Of a stretch of DNA of 64,000 bases, positions 8,449 to 16,261 are shown in pieces; position 1 is the stretch's first letter; each line of letters starts with the position of its first letter. This DNA comes from Desulfopila inferna (GTDB lineage Bacteria > Desulfobacterota > Desulfobulbia > Desulfobulbales > Desulfocapsaceae), in NCBI RefSeq assembly GCF_016919005.1, contig NZ_JAFFQE010000003.1, forward strand, positions 62,001 to 126,000, read 5' to 3'. The notes below the pieces were generated by a model, which saw only the letters and a program-made list of their open reading frames with translations, made no database searches and was not told where the DNA came from. The translations under genes were made by a program, and so were the position numbers.

Positions 8449-8709
8449 ATGACCAGAGATGAAATTCAAAGTAAAATTTTAGCCATCCTCACCGAAGATT
8501 TCGAATTCGAACATCCCGGTCCGGATGATAACCTTCGGGACGACCATGGCTTTGACAGTATTGATGCCATTGAACTTTTAAGCAAAATAGAAACTTCGAT
8601 TCTGGGATTCACCCTCACCCGTGCGGAGAAAGAGAAGGCCATGGCAATCAGGACTATCAATGATATTCTTGGTTATATCGAAGAGATCAAAAACTCCCGA
8701 ACCTCATAA
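8449..8709 (+). CDS. acyl carrier protein
   Basis: 86-residue carrier protein with the phosphopantetheine serine in GFDSIDAIELL (about residue 39). It begins MTRDEIQSKILAILTEDF. It lies directly before a ketosynthase (11-base gap), repeating the ACP/KS pairing seen at 867-870. About 240 bases before it hold no recognisable gene. It is distinct enough from the other three carriers that each may serve a different enzyme. Confidence 0.9.
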   Translation: MTRDEIQSKILAILTEDFEFEHPGPDDNLRDDHGFDSIDAIELLSKIETSILGFTLTRAEKEKAMAIRTINDILGYIEEIKNSRTS

Positions 8710-8720
8710 TTGCACTGCAT

Positions 8721-9962
8721 ATGAATAGACGCGTCGTTATCACCGCTTGTTCCGCAATCACTCCCATAGGGTATGGAAAAAAAGAGATCATCAAGAATCT
8801 GCGCCGGGGTAAATCCGGAGTGCGGCCCCTGCGTGATGACGGACTTTTGAGTAAACGTATTCATTCCCGCGTCTTCGGCACCGTGGATTATCCCATAGAA
8901 TACGGCTTCAAAAGGTACTATCGAAAAACCATGGGTCCGGTGGCCTACTATGCCTGCCAGGTTGCCAGGGATGTCCTGGAACAATCCGGACTGGATCAGC
9001 AATTCATCACCTCCGGACGTCTCGGCGTCGCCTTTGGCTCAACGCACGGCAGCCCTACCGTCCAGCGTGAAATCTACAAAGCCTTTTTCAGCGAACTTGA
9101 TTCAGAATTCTCGTCCATCGGAGCTGTTGATTATCTCCGTTCGATGGTGCATACCACGGCAGTGAACATCACCAGAATGTTTGGTATTACCGGACGGATC
9201 ATTGCCTCATCCACGGCCTGCACCACCAGCAGCCAATCCATCGGTTTTGGTTATGAAACGATCAAATACGGCATGCAGGATGCGATGATCTGCGGTGGAG
9301 CCGATGAATACGATACAACCACTGTGGCGGTTTTTGACAACCTGCTGGCCTGCTCCGTCGATTATAACGACACTCCGCACCTTACCCCCCGGCCGTTTGA
9401 CGCCGACCGTGACGGTTTGGTGGTGGGAGAAGGGGGCGGCGCCGTGCTCCTCGAAGAATATGAATCCGCCAAAAAACGCGGCGCGGTTATCCTTGGCGAA
9501 ATAATCGGCTTTGCCTGCAACAATAATGGCGGCGACCTCATCCTGCCGAATCTTGACGGGATTACCGCTACCTTGCGCCTGGCTCTCGATGATGCGAAAA
9601 TCTCCCCGGACGATGTTGATTTCATCAGCGCCCACGCCACAGCGACAAAAATGGGTGATGTGATCGAGGCCCAGGCCATCGCCGCGGTCTATGGCGACAA
9701 ACCGCTTGTAACCGGTCTGAAGAGCTATATGGGCCACACCATGGGAACCTGCGGAGTTATCGAATCGATTCTTACCCTGTATATGATGGAACAGGGATTT
9801 ATTGCTCCCACCCTGAACCTGGAGAATATCGATGAACGCTGCAGAATGATCCGGCACACCCGCGAACTTACTGAAACAAAAACAGCAATAGCAGCCATTC
9901 AAAATTTTGCTTTTGGTGGAGTGAATACCTGTCTGCTCCTTAAAGACGGCAGCACGGTTTAA
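8721..9962 (+). CDS. beta-ketoacyl-ACP synthase (ApeO/FabF-like)
   Basis: Thiolase-fold condensing enzyme of 413 residues. The catalytic triad is C167 (SSTACTTSS), H305 (HATATKMGD) and H339 (SYMGHTMGTCG). The C-terminal FAFGGVNTCLLL motif is standard. The HATAT variant of the usual HGTGT and the overall pattern recall the ketosynthases of aryl-polyene or flexirubin systems rather than housekeeping FabF. Partner ACP is immediately upstream, and a PlsC-like acyltransferase follows after 5 bases. Chain-length preference cannot be read from sequence. Confidence 0.9.
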   Translation: MNRRVVITACSAITPIGYGKKEIIKNLRRGKSGVRPLRDDGLLSKRIHSRVFGTVDYPIEYGFKRYYRKTMGPVAYYACQVARDVLEQSGLDQQFITSGRLGVAFGSTHGSPTVQREIYKAFFSELDSEFSSIGAVDYLRSMVHTTAVNITRMFGITGRIIASSTACTTSSQSIGFGYETIKYGMQDAMICGGADEYDTTTVAVFDNLLACSVDYNDTPHLTPRPFDADRDGLVVGEGGGAVLLEEYESAKKRGAVILGEIIGFACNNNGGDLILPNLDGITATLRLALDDAKISPDDVDFISAHATATKMGDVIEAQAIAAVYGDKPLVTGLKSYMGHTMGTCGVIESILTLYMMEQGFIAPTLNLENIDERCRMIRHTRELTETKTAIAAIQNFAFGGVNTCLLLKDGSTV

Positions 9963-9967
9963 TCTTA

Positions 9968-10777
9968 ATGTTTTCCCCGCGGCAAACTTTCAACCACCGG
10001 CCTTCAGGTTCATTGGTGGATATAATTCTCGACTGCAGTGCTACCTTGGCCTGCTGGGCTTGGTTTACCCTGGGTTTTATCCTTTTTTTCTCCTGGCGCT
10101 ATCTCATTTATGCGCTAAGAGTAAAAAATCCGGAAATTCACTTTCAGCGTCTAAACTCACTTTTCTACAGGGGATTTTTTCGCATTCTCAGCCTTACCGC
10201 TCCCCGGCAAAAAATAGAGATTGATACGGAGGCGGCCTCCATAAAATCTTCAGTGATTATCTGCAATCACCTTTCCTACCTTGATCCATTGCTGCTGATC
10301 TCACTCTTCCCGCAACATAGAACAATCGTAAAAGCCCGATTTTTCGGGACACCTGTCTTCGGCTGGATAATCACCAAATCCGGGTATATTCCCGCCTCCG
10401 GCGAAGGAGGTTTTTCCCGCCTGATGGTGAACCAAATGGAAACCATGGAGCAGTATCTTAAGGATGGCGGCAATCTTTTCATCTTTCCGGAAGGAACCAG
10501 AAGCAGAAACGGAAAAATCGGCGAACTCAACAAAGGGGCTTTTAAAATTGCGCGGATGTGCAGCGCACCTCTATATGTTCTGCAAATCCGCAATAGCGAC
10601 AGACTTTTTACGCCGGGCAGGTTTATCTTCAACACCAGGGTAGAAAATACGATTACCGTTAGAACTATCAAGCATATCCCACCGGACAGGAATGCATCTC
10701 CCTCTATCTCCGGCCTGCTGCAACAGGTACGGCAGGTATATATCTCTCAACAGGAAAAGGATCTCGAGGAGCTGTAA
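9968..10777 (+). CDS. PlsC-like 1-acylglycerol-3-phosphate acyltransferase family protein
   Basis: The HX4D acyltransferase motif lies in NHLSYLDPL (H101, D106), with the glycerol-phosphate binding motif FPEGTRSRNG near residue 175. A hydrophobic segment around residues 20-50 should anchor it to the inner membrane. It is 269 residues, slightly longer than housekeeping PlsC because of the N-terminal membrane segment. It ends the first rightward run of the locus and gives a second route, beside the LpxL-like enzyme, to place the product on a lipid. Confidence 0.88.
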   Translation: MFSPRQTFNHRPSGSLVDIILDCSATLACWAWFTLGFILFFSWRYLIYALRVKNPEIHFQRLNSLFYRGFFRILSLTAPRQKIEIDTEAASIKSSVIICNHLSYLDPLLLISLFPQHRTIVKARFFGTPVFGWIITKSGYIPASGEGGFSRLMVNQMETMEQYLKDGGNLFIFPEGTRSRNGKIGELNKGAFKIARMCSAPLYVLQIRNSDRLFTPGRFIFNTRVENTITVRTIKHIPPDRNASPSISGLLQQVRQVYISQQEKDLEEL

Positions 10778-10847
10778 AAATCCGGCATGCACCTTATTAT
10801 TTGTGCGGAGAGGATCGGCTCAGCGATTTTTTGGGATTATGCACCTT

Positions 10848-11037
10848 GATAATCTCGTAAATCGATATCGCCGAGATGGGCTCTGCGATAAGCACCCGTA
10901 CGGGCATAAACTCCGACTTCGAGAAAGCTCGATGGTAGGCGTAGTATCTGAAACGGTGGTTTGGCAGTACATGTGGTACGGCAAATCGCCGTTTCAGGTC
11001 AATAACGACGTAGATCGGGCTTTTTACGAGTCCGTCA
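10848..11037. repeat. family A palindromic element, copy A2
   Basis: Starts GATAATCTCGTAAATCG and ends GGGCTTTTTACGAGTCCGTC. It includes an extra interior block, AAGCACCCGTACGGGC followed by ATAAACTCCGACTTCGAGAA, that also occurs in copies at 31774 and 60391. The central palindrome TTTGGCAGTACATGTGGTAC is present. It separates the PlsC-like gene from the leftward U32 gene (convergent), where it could serve as a two-way terminator. Confidence 0.85.
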
Positions 11038-11042
11038 TACCT

Positions 11043-12236
11043 TCAGATTTTCACATTCATGGAATCTTCGAGCAATTCGCCGATATCACCGGCAAGCAGC
11101 GCAGCTTCGTCACGATCGAAACGGACGGCACGTTCGGCATATTTGTGGCAATAACGGCAGTCGCTGCAGTAAGTTTCCGCACAGCGAATCGATTGAAAGC
11201 CCTCCAGGAAGTTATCCAGGGCCTTATTATCGATAACAAGATCAAGGGAAAGGAGCCTGCGGCGCAACTTGAGCATGCGCAAGGTGAGCTGGCGCTCCTC
11301 TTTGTTGTAGTGTCGCATGCGTTCACGCACCTGCTCATCTATATCTTGATGAAAGCCCGAAGGGTCGCCAAGCATTTCCAAAGAGATGATGTCCAGCAGA
11401 TTCCCCTGGTAGCGACGATCGGCATATGCCCTGGCGGCCCGCAACAACCACGCCGTGGACCTGGAGCGATCTATAATCTTGAACTCATCAAAGCCCATGG
11501 CTTCATAGCAGTGAAGATCTTCAGGACGAATCCACCGGCTCATCAGCAAAAGTTCCGGATGAAGCAGGCGGCGCCGGGTACATTGCCAGAGGTAGAAATC
11601 GAGAAAAAAGCCGGCCTGCCGTGTATTCTGTGCCAATTGGGATGCATGGCCAACGCTGCAGGCATGTTCTGCCAGATAGTGACAATTATAGATGCACGAG
11701 ACGTTGACAAAGAGCTGCAGGTCGCAGGACAATCCGGACCGGATTTTAGTAAGCATCTTGAAATCCCGATTGAATTCGCTGTATGGGATAATCAGTGGAT
11801 TGACACCGAGTGCTTCCTGGTACGTGAGTCGGGACAGGTTGGTCGGCCAGCTGAGAACGCTGCCGCGTATCTCGAGGTCAGGGAAGTTTCGGCGTACCAA
11901 TGCCACTACGGCAAGATTGGCAATGGAAACCGTGTCAATGCCTATGTCGACCAGCTGAGCGATGAATTCCAGTATGTCTTTCTTGCCTTCCGGTGTCTGC
12001 TCAAGGTTGCCGAGACAGGGGGCGTTAAGGAGATAACAGAATGACAGATCGCGCTCGTGGGCTGCAGCTATATAGGCTTCCGCTGAATTCCAGTCTATAT
12101 GAGGCACGACCATTCCGGCCCTGCCCCCTCCCACAATATCGAAAGGCAGCTTGGCATAAATAGAGGTCGCTTCCGGAATTTCGGCAAGACCTTCAAGTAG
12201 ATCAATATCCCAATTTGCAGCAATACTTAGTTTCAT
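11043..12236 (-). CDS. U32 peptidase-family (UbiU/UbiV-like) Fe-S protein
   Basis: 397-residue TIM-barrel protein of the U32 family. Four cysteines in FVNVSCIYNCHYLAEHACSV plus WQC (C181, C185, C193, C219) resemble the 4Fe-4S ligands of UbiU; a second set, CAETYCSDCRYC, lies at about 355-366. U32 members such as UbiU/UbiV and RlhA act in oxygen-independent hydroxylation of quinone precursors or RNA rather than as proteases. It is on the opposite strand to the lipid genes, flanked by family A repeats and followed upstream by a methyltransferase on the same strand. A hydroxylation or maturation role in the locus is inference only. Confidence 0.75.
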   Translation of the reverse strand: MKLSIAANWDIDLLEGLAEIPEATSIYAKLPFDIVGGGRAGMVVPHIDWNSAEAYIAAAHERDLSFCYLLNAPCLGNLEQTPEGKKDILEFIAQLVDIGIDTVSIANLAVVALVRRNFPDLEIRGSVLSWPTNLSRLTYQEALGVNPLIIPYSEFNRDFKMLTKIRSGLSCDLQLFVNVSCIYNCHYLAEHACSVGHASQLAQNTRQAGFFLDFYLWQCTRRRLLHPELLLMSRWIRPEDLHCYEAMGFDEFKIIDRSRSTAWLLRAARAYADRRYQGNLLDIISLEMLGDPSGFHQDIDEQVRERMRHYNKEERQLTLRMLKLRRRLLSLDLVIDNKALDNFLEGFQSIRCAETYCSDCRYCHKYAERAVRFDRDEAALLAGDIGELLEDSMNVKI

Positions 12237-12263
12237 TGAAATTTCTTACATCCGATTCGTTTT

Positions 12264-12287
12264 TGATGGACCCGTAAAAGGTGGCCC
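12264..12287. repeat. family A end fragment
   Basis: TGATGGACCCGTAAAAGGTG matches the left end of the family A element. Only the tip remains, between the methyltransferase and U32 genes. Confidence 0.5.
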
Positions 12288-12959
12288 TCAGGTCATGTAT
12301 CCATGAACCGCAAACTGGAAAGGCGATGCCATGGTGAGATTTAATGTTTCCGCCAGATTTGCTTTCTGTAATTGCTCCGCTACTTCCTCTAGACTATATG
12401 CCGCCCTGAGTGAGAGCAACATGTCGTCGCGCAGCAGTGGAGGCGCATCCGGCACATAGGTATCGACTATACATTCAGCCGATTCTTCGCTGTCCGGGCG
12501 CAGCAGGTCCATGATCAGGATTGCGGCATGGGGCAGACTGTATTTATAGAGAGCATTCCACAGGACCATGGGGTCTGCCAGATGGTGAAGAAAGTTGTTG
12601 GAGATTACCACCTCATAGCGCTGACGCGGAAGAAGAATGTTTTCGGGCAGAATACCCTGAAAAAGATGAATCTTATCCCCCAAACCCTGCCGATGTATGT
12701 TTTTTTTGCCGAGTTCCAGCATCTGAAAGGAGCCGTCTACGCCATGCAGCTCACACCGCGGGAACAGTCCTGCCAGCCGCAAAGGAATTTCGGCCGGTCC
12801 GCAGCCGAGATCAAGAATGGCGCCCTGCGGTTCCTGCCCACGGAAAAACTTTCGAAATTGCTGCACAAAAAACCAATGCCCGTTATCGAGGCTGGCTCCG
12901 GCATAGGCGGCAACATGCAGTGGATCTTCCATAATTTCCGGTTCCGGAATACGACTCAT
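12288..12959 (-). CDS. class I SAM-dependent methyltransferase
   Basis: A Rossmann-type methyltransferase with motif I ILDLGCGPAE, GVDGS after the second strand, and SNNFLHHL as motif IV. I chose the ATG at 12959 (MSRIPEPEIMEDPLHVAAYA) because this family normally starts MSR-PEPE-M-DP-. The frame is open to an ATG at 12998 and a TTG at 13040, with no clear ribosome site for any. Size is 223 residues. It shares its strand with the U32 gene 50 bases downstream, so the two may form a small operon. Methyl acceptor unknown. Confidence 0.8.
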   Translation of the reverse strand: MSRIPEPEIMEDPLHVAAYAGASLDNGHWFFVQQFRKFFRGQEPQGAILDLGCGPAEIPLRLAGLFPRCELHGVDGSFQMLELGKKNIHRQGLGDKIHLFQGILPENILLPRQRYEVVISNNFLHHLADPMVLWNALYKYSLPHAAILIMDLLRPDSEESAECIVDTYVPDAPPLLRDDMLLSLRAAYSLEEVAEQLQKANLAETLNLTMASPFQFAVHGYMT

Positions 12960-13091
12960 GGCTTTTTCTTCTTTTATCCCTCCAAAGTCATTTTTCATTA
13001 TGGTTTTCCATTGCCGATAAAAATCTACAGGCGGTTCCAACCCGGATTAACCGGATTATTTGCCTGGTAATTTTAGGATTTAAATACCTTT

Positions 13092-13181
13092 TTGATAGAC
13101 TAGCGAAAACCTGCAACGCGAGTTCGGGTTTCTCGAAGTCGGAATTTATGCCCCTACGGGTGCTTATCGCGACGTCATCTT
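13092..13181. repeat. family A element, degenerate copy
   Basis: Left end TGATAGACTAGCGAAAACC, then TTTCTCGAAGTCGGAATTTA and TGCCCCTACGGGTGCTTATC, the reverse complement of the interior block in copy A2. Right end is lost. Confidence 0.6.
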
Positions 13182-13318
13182 ACAATAAAGCCCTTAATAA
13201 TGCTTGTGTACGAATTAAAATTTTCCAAATTGTTGCTATTGCGGAGGGATCTCATCCGAAGGATATTTTACTTGTAAACTATCAGGGAAATGTTATATAT
13301 TTTTGGTTTTCTAAAAAT

Positions 13319-13419
13319 TGATGGCGTCGTAAAAAGCCCGATCTCCCGCATTGCCTTGTATATCGAACTTTTTATCTAGCCATCTGAGAACTCCGTGGCA
13401 ACTTTTTACGAGATTATCA
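13319..13419. repeat. family A element, internally deleted copy
   Basis: Both ends are kept (TGATGGCGTCGTAAAAAGCC and CAACTTTTTACGAGATTATC) but the centre is shortened and has no ACATGT palindrome. Length is 101 bp. Confidence 0.75.
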
Positions 13420-13596
13420 AAATTGCCTATATAACATTATATTTTGACGGTAAACGACTTCGTATCTGCTTGCCTGTTGAAACTTTCCAGAACTAATGGT
13501 ACTTATTTGCTCCCCCTCCCGGCGTTTTCTGCTTCAATGCGTTGATCGGCAGGAGAAGACGTGGATTGATATTCCAGAATATCGACTGGCAGAAAG

Positions 13597-13920
13597 ATGG
13601 AAGTGACCAAGATTACCGCATCCGTAACCGCTGAATATAATTCCCCTTGGTTTTCCGGCCATTTTCCCAACAATCCTGTTTTGCCGGGAATTGCTCAATT
13701 GCAGATGGTTGCCGATCTTATCACCAGACCTCAGGGGTATAATGGGTATTGTATGAGTTTAAGTCGGGTTAAGTTCAGAAAATTAGTCCGACCGGGAGAT
13801 AAACTTGACGTTGAAGTTTCATGCAGCGATATCCCTCATCACTACATGTTTAAAATTACCAGCGGGAACCATGATGTCTGTTCCGGCAAGATGCTTTTCA
13901 CCAAAAACGAAAGACTGTGA
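13597..13920 (+). CDS. 3-hydroxyacyl-ACP dehydratase, FabA/ApeI-like hotdog
   Basis: 107-residue single-hotdog protein with WFSGHFPNNPVLPGIAQL at about 18-35. This is the HFP-NPVLPG signature of FabA/FabZ and ApeI-type dehydratases, including the catalytic His. It is shorter than FabZ (about 145 residues). It begins the second rightward run, followed 7 bases after its stop by an ACP. A paralogue with the same motif lies at 20470-20862. It could be catalytic or an isomerase-type partner. Confidence 0.8.
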   Translation: MEVTKITASVTAEYNSPWFSGHFPNNPVLPGIAQLQMVADLITRPQGYNGYCMSLSRVKFRKLVRPGDKLDVEVSCSDIPHHYMFKITSGNHDVCSGKMLFTKNERL

Positions 13921-13927
13921 ATTATTC

Positions 13928-14194
13928 ATGAGTAACCACACTAACCAGACCATCGCCCGAATCTCCGAAATCATCATCGATGAGCTCAAGCTTGAAGATG
14001 TCACCCCCGAAACCTTTGATGCCGACCTTGATTTAGTTGACGAGGTCGGGGTCGACTCCATGGACCTGGCGACTGTTGCCCTGGTTTTAAGAGATGAGTA
14101 CGGCATAAGAATCGACGAAGACGATTATCCCAAATTGACCACCGTACGTATCATTGCCGAATATATCATCGACAAACAAAACAGCAACGAATAG
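13928..14194 (+). CDS. acyl carrier protein
   Basis: 88-residue carrier with the modified serine in GVDSMDLATVAL (about residue 40). I chose the ATG at 13928 (MSNHTNQTIARI), which follows the dehydratase stop by 7 bases; the longer frame upstream lies within the dehydratase gene. The stop is followed at once by the ATG of a radical SAM gene (14195), so it may present the substrate of the two radical SAM enzymes. Confidence 0.9.
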   Translation: MSNHTNQTIARISEIIIDELKLEDVTPETFDADLDLVDEVGVDSMDLATVALVLRDEYGIRIDEDDYPKLTTVRIIAEYIIDKQNSNE

Positions 14195-15250
14195 ATGTCT
14201 GCCCAGCACCAGCAATACAAATTCTCGGAAATAATAGCAGATCCGCGTATCAGAGAGCGTTGGGAAAAAGTTCGCCGCTATTTTTTTCTGCGCGAATCAA
14301 CATACGATATGAGCAACCGTTGCAACATCCGTTGTGAGGGATGTTATTATTTCGCCGGCGAAAAGCAGTTTGCCATAGAGAATAGCGATGAAAATTCCTG
14401 GCGCCGACTTTTTCAATCCGAAAAAGAACGCGGCATAACTTTTGCCGTTCTGGCTGGAGCCGAACCATCGCTGGTGCCGCATTTATGTAAGATCTGTTAT
14501 CAGACGATACCACTGGGAGCGATAGCCAGCAATGGCCTCAAGCCGATTTCCCGGGAGATTGACTACCGGATCCATATCTCCGTCTGGGGCAATGACCGAA
14601 CCAGTGAAACAATCCGCAAGGCTCCGAACATGCTTGCCAGGCAGATCGCCAATTACAAAGACGATCCCAGGGCCGTTTTCGTTTACACATTCACACCGGA
14701 GAACATTGATGAGGCCCGGCAGGTAACAAAACTTCTCACCGATAACGGCCGGCAAATCACCTTCAACATGTTTTCCGCCCCTGTCGGCTACCAAGGACAT
14801 CTCCGTCATACCTCCGAGACTTTGAAGAAAACACGTGAGGTAATGAGCGAACTGCTGAGGGATTACCCGCAGACGGTTCTCTTTTCGACGTACAACATTG
14901 TTGCCCATACTGAAAAATCAGCTTTGCATGAACTTTTTTCCTGTTCCTATCCTCGGATGAATTCCTCCATGGATGTCGGCCTCGGCAGGACATTCCGGCA
15001 ATATCGCACGGACTTGCAATGGGACCGGGAAGCCGCCTGTTGCGTCCCGGATACGGATTGTGATGACTGCCGCCATTATGCTGCGGGCAGTGCTCTTGTC
15101 ACCGCCAGAATGTATCGACATGCCATAGACCCTGTGACATTTTCCGCCTGGCTGGATTATGTTGATACGTATCTTGCCGTCTGGGTCAGAGGATATGATA
15201 AAGGAGTCAACCTGTGCAACACCTTTATCACTCCGCCTCCAAAGAATTAG
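14195..15250 (+). CDS. radical SAM protein, first of tandem pair
   Basis: 351-residue radical SAM enzyme with the cluster motif CNIRCEGC (C43, C47, C50) preceded by TYDMSNR, and a GAEPSL stretch where GGEP is usual. A cysteine-rich C-terminal stretch, CCVPDTDCDDC near 285-295, may hold a second cluster or metal. It starts directly after the ACP stop, without spacing. The next gene is a clear paralogue in the same order. Radical SAM enzymes abstract hydrogen from unactivated carbons, which fits a proposed acyl-chain modification; the reaction is unknown. Confidence 0.85.
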   Translation: MSAQHQQYKFSEIIADPRIRERWEKVRRYFFLRESTYDMSNRCNIRCEGCYYFAGEKQFAIENSDENSWRRLFQSEKERGITFAVLAGAEPSLVPHLCKICYQTIPLGAIASNGLKPISREIDYRIHISVWGNDRTSETIRKAPNMLARQIANYKDDPRAVFVYTFTPENIDEARQVTKLLTDNGRQITFNMFSAPVGYQGHLRHTSETLKKTREVMSELLRDYPQTVLFSTYNIVAHTEKSALHELFSCSYPRMNSSMDVGLGRTFRQYRTDLQWDREAACCVPDTDCDDCRHYAAGSALVTARMYRHAIDPVTFSAWLDYVDTYLAVWVRGYDKGVNLCNTFITPPPKN

Positions 15251-15257
15251 ATTACCT

Positions 15258-16256
15258 ATGAAAACTGTCAGCTCCCTTCTCGATCACCATTGGTACGAGC
15301 GTTATAAAAGAATTTCCAGGCTTAACATCCGCAGCTCCATTTACGATGTAACCAATCGCTGCAACCTGAGATGCAAGGGATGCTTCTTCTATTCCTCCGG
15401 TGAAGATAAGGTGGCAGCCGAGGAAAATGATATAGACAAATGGCATGGCTTTATCGCCAAAGAGTTGAATCGGGGTGTCAATCTGGCAATTCTGATCGGC
15501 GGCGAGCCGACTCTCTGCCTGGACAGGATTGAAGCCTTTTACAAAAAAATACCCACCTTTTGTGCCACCAACGGCCTGATCAAAGTCCCCAGGGATCGTT
15601 TTCCGGACCTGATGGTTGGTATTTCCCTGTGGGGTGATGCTGAAGATGAGAAAATTCTGCGCGGAAAAGACACATTTACACTTTCAAGCGCCAATTACCA
15701 GGGCGATCCTCATGCCTACTATCTCTATACCATTACCCCCAAGCAGCTCGGTAAAACTGAAAAAATCATCCGCAAGATCAGAGATGTCGGTCTCAAAGTC
15801 CACATGCAGCTGCTGTCCAATGACGAAGATGTGGATGGTTTTTCATGGCAGGCGGACGAACTGATTGCGGTGCGCGACGAGATGGACAGTATGCTGGACA
15901 GCTACCCCGACACCGTTATTTCTTCAAAATACTACCACGAGGTCATCACTACGGGTAAAATGCTGGGTCGATCTTTCGGCTGGATGGAATGTCCCTCTGT
16001 AACAGAGCCGATCGACAACCGGGACCCTCGTCCGAAAAGATTGATAGGCTTCATTCGCTGGTCATCCGAGTTGCAGGCCATGCATCGCTGCTGCACCTCT
16101 GAAACCCGCGACTGTTCTACTTGCAAAGATGGCGCCGCCCACATGAGCTGGGTTATGGTGAACAAAAGAGCGCACATTAAAACGACCAAAGATCTGCAAA
16201 ACTGGATAGAGGTTTATGAAATGTTTGCCAAACTCTATCAATTTATACCCTGGTAG
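15258..16256 (+). CDS. radical SAM protein, second of tandem pair
   Basis: 332-residue paralogue of the preceding gene. The cluster motif is CNLRCKGC (C35, C39, C42) after IYDVTNR, with GGEPTL about 50 residues on. The C-terminal CC plus CSTC (HRCCTSETRDCSTCKDGAA) parallels the cysteine patch of the first protein. I chose ATG 15258 (MKTVSSLL), 7 bases after the neighbour's stop; the frame extends upstream only inside that gene. The pair probably arose by duplication and might act as a heterodimer or on successive steps. Followed 5 bases later by a ketosynthase. Confidence 0.85.
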   Translation: MKTVSSLLDHHWYERYKRISRLNIRSSIYDVTNRCNLRCKGCFFYSSGEDKVAAEENDIDKWHGFIAKELNRGVNLAILIGGEPTLCLDRIEAFYKKIPTFCATNGLIKVPRDRFPDLMVGISLWGDAEDEKILRGKDTFTLSSANYQGDPHAYYLYTITPKQLGKTEKIIRKIRDVGLKVHMQLLSNDEDVDGFSWQADELIAVRDEMDSMLDSYPDTVISSKYYHEVITTGKMLGRSFGWMECPSVTEPIDNRDPRPKRLIGFIRWSSELQAMHRCCTSETRDCSTCKDGAAHMSWVMVNKRAHIKTTKDLQNWIEVYEMFAKLYQFIPW

Positions 16257-16261
16257 CGGTT

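Larger units (their letters stand above)
13041..13596. other. 556-base intergenic region with two degenerate family A elements
   Basis: No gene seen. It contains a degenerate family A copy at about 13092-13181 and a shortened copy at 13319-13419. The second copy is flanked by a perfect 11-base inverted repeat (AATGTTATATA at 13289-13299 and its complement at 13428-13438). Promoters for the divergent methyltransferase and dehydratase genes should lie here, but none is clear. Confidence 0.6.

Noticed and set aside
10692-12044. Long rightward reading frame of 450 codons opposite the U32 gene
   Set aside because: The opposite strand has a clear U32-family protein with its cysteine set; this frame has no domain and runs through repeat A2, so it is a shadow.
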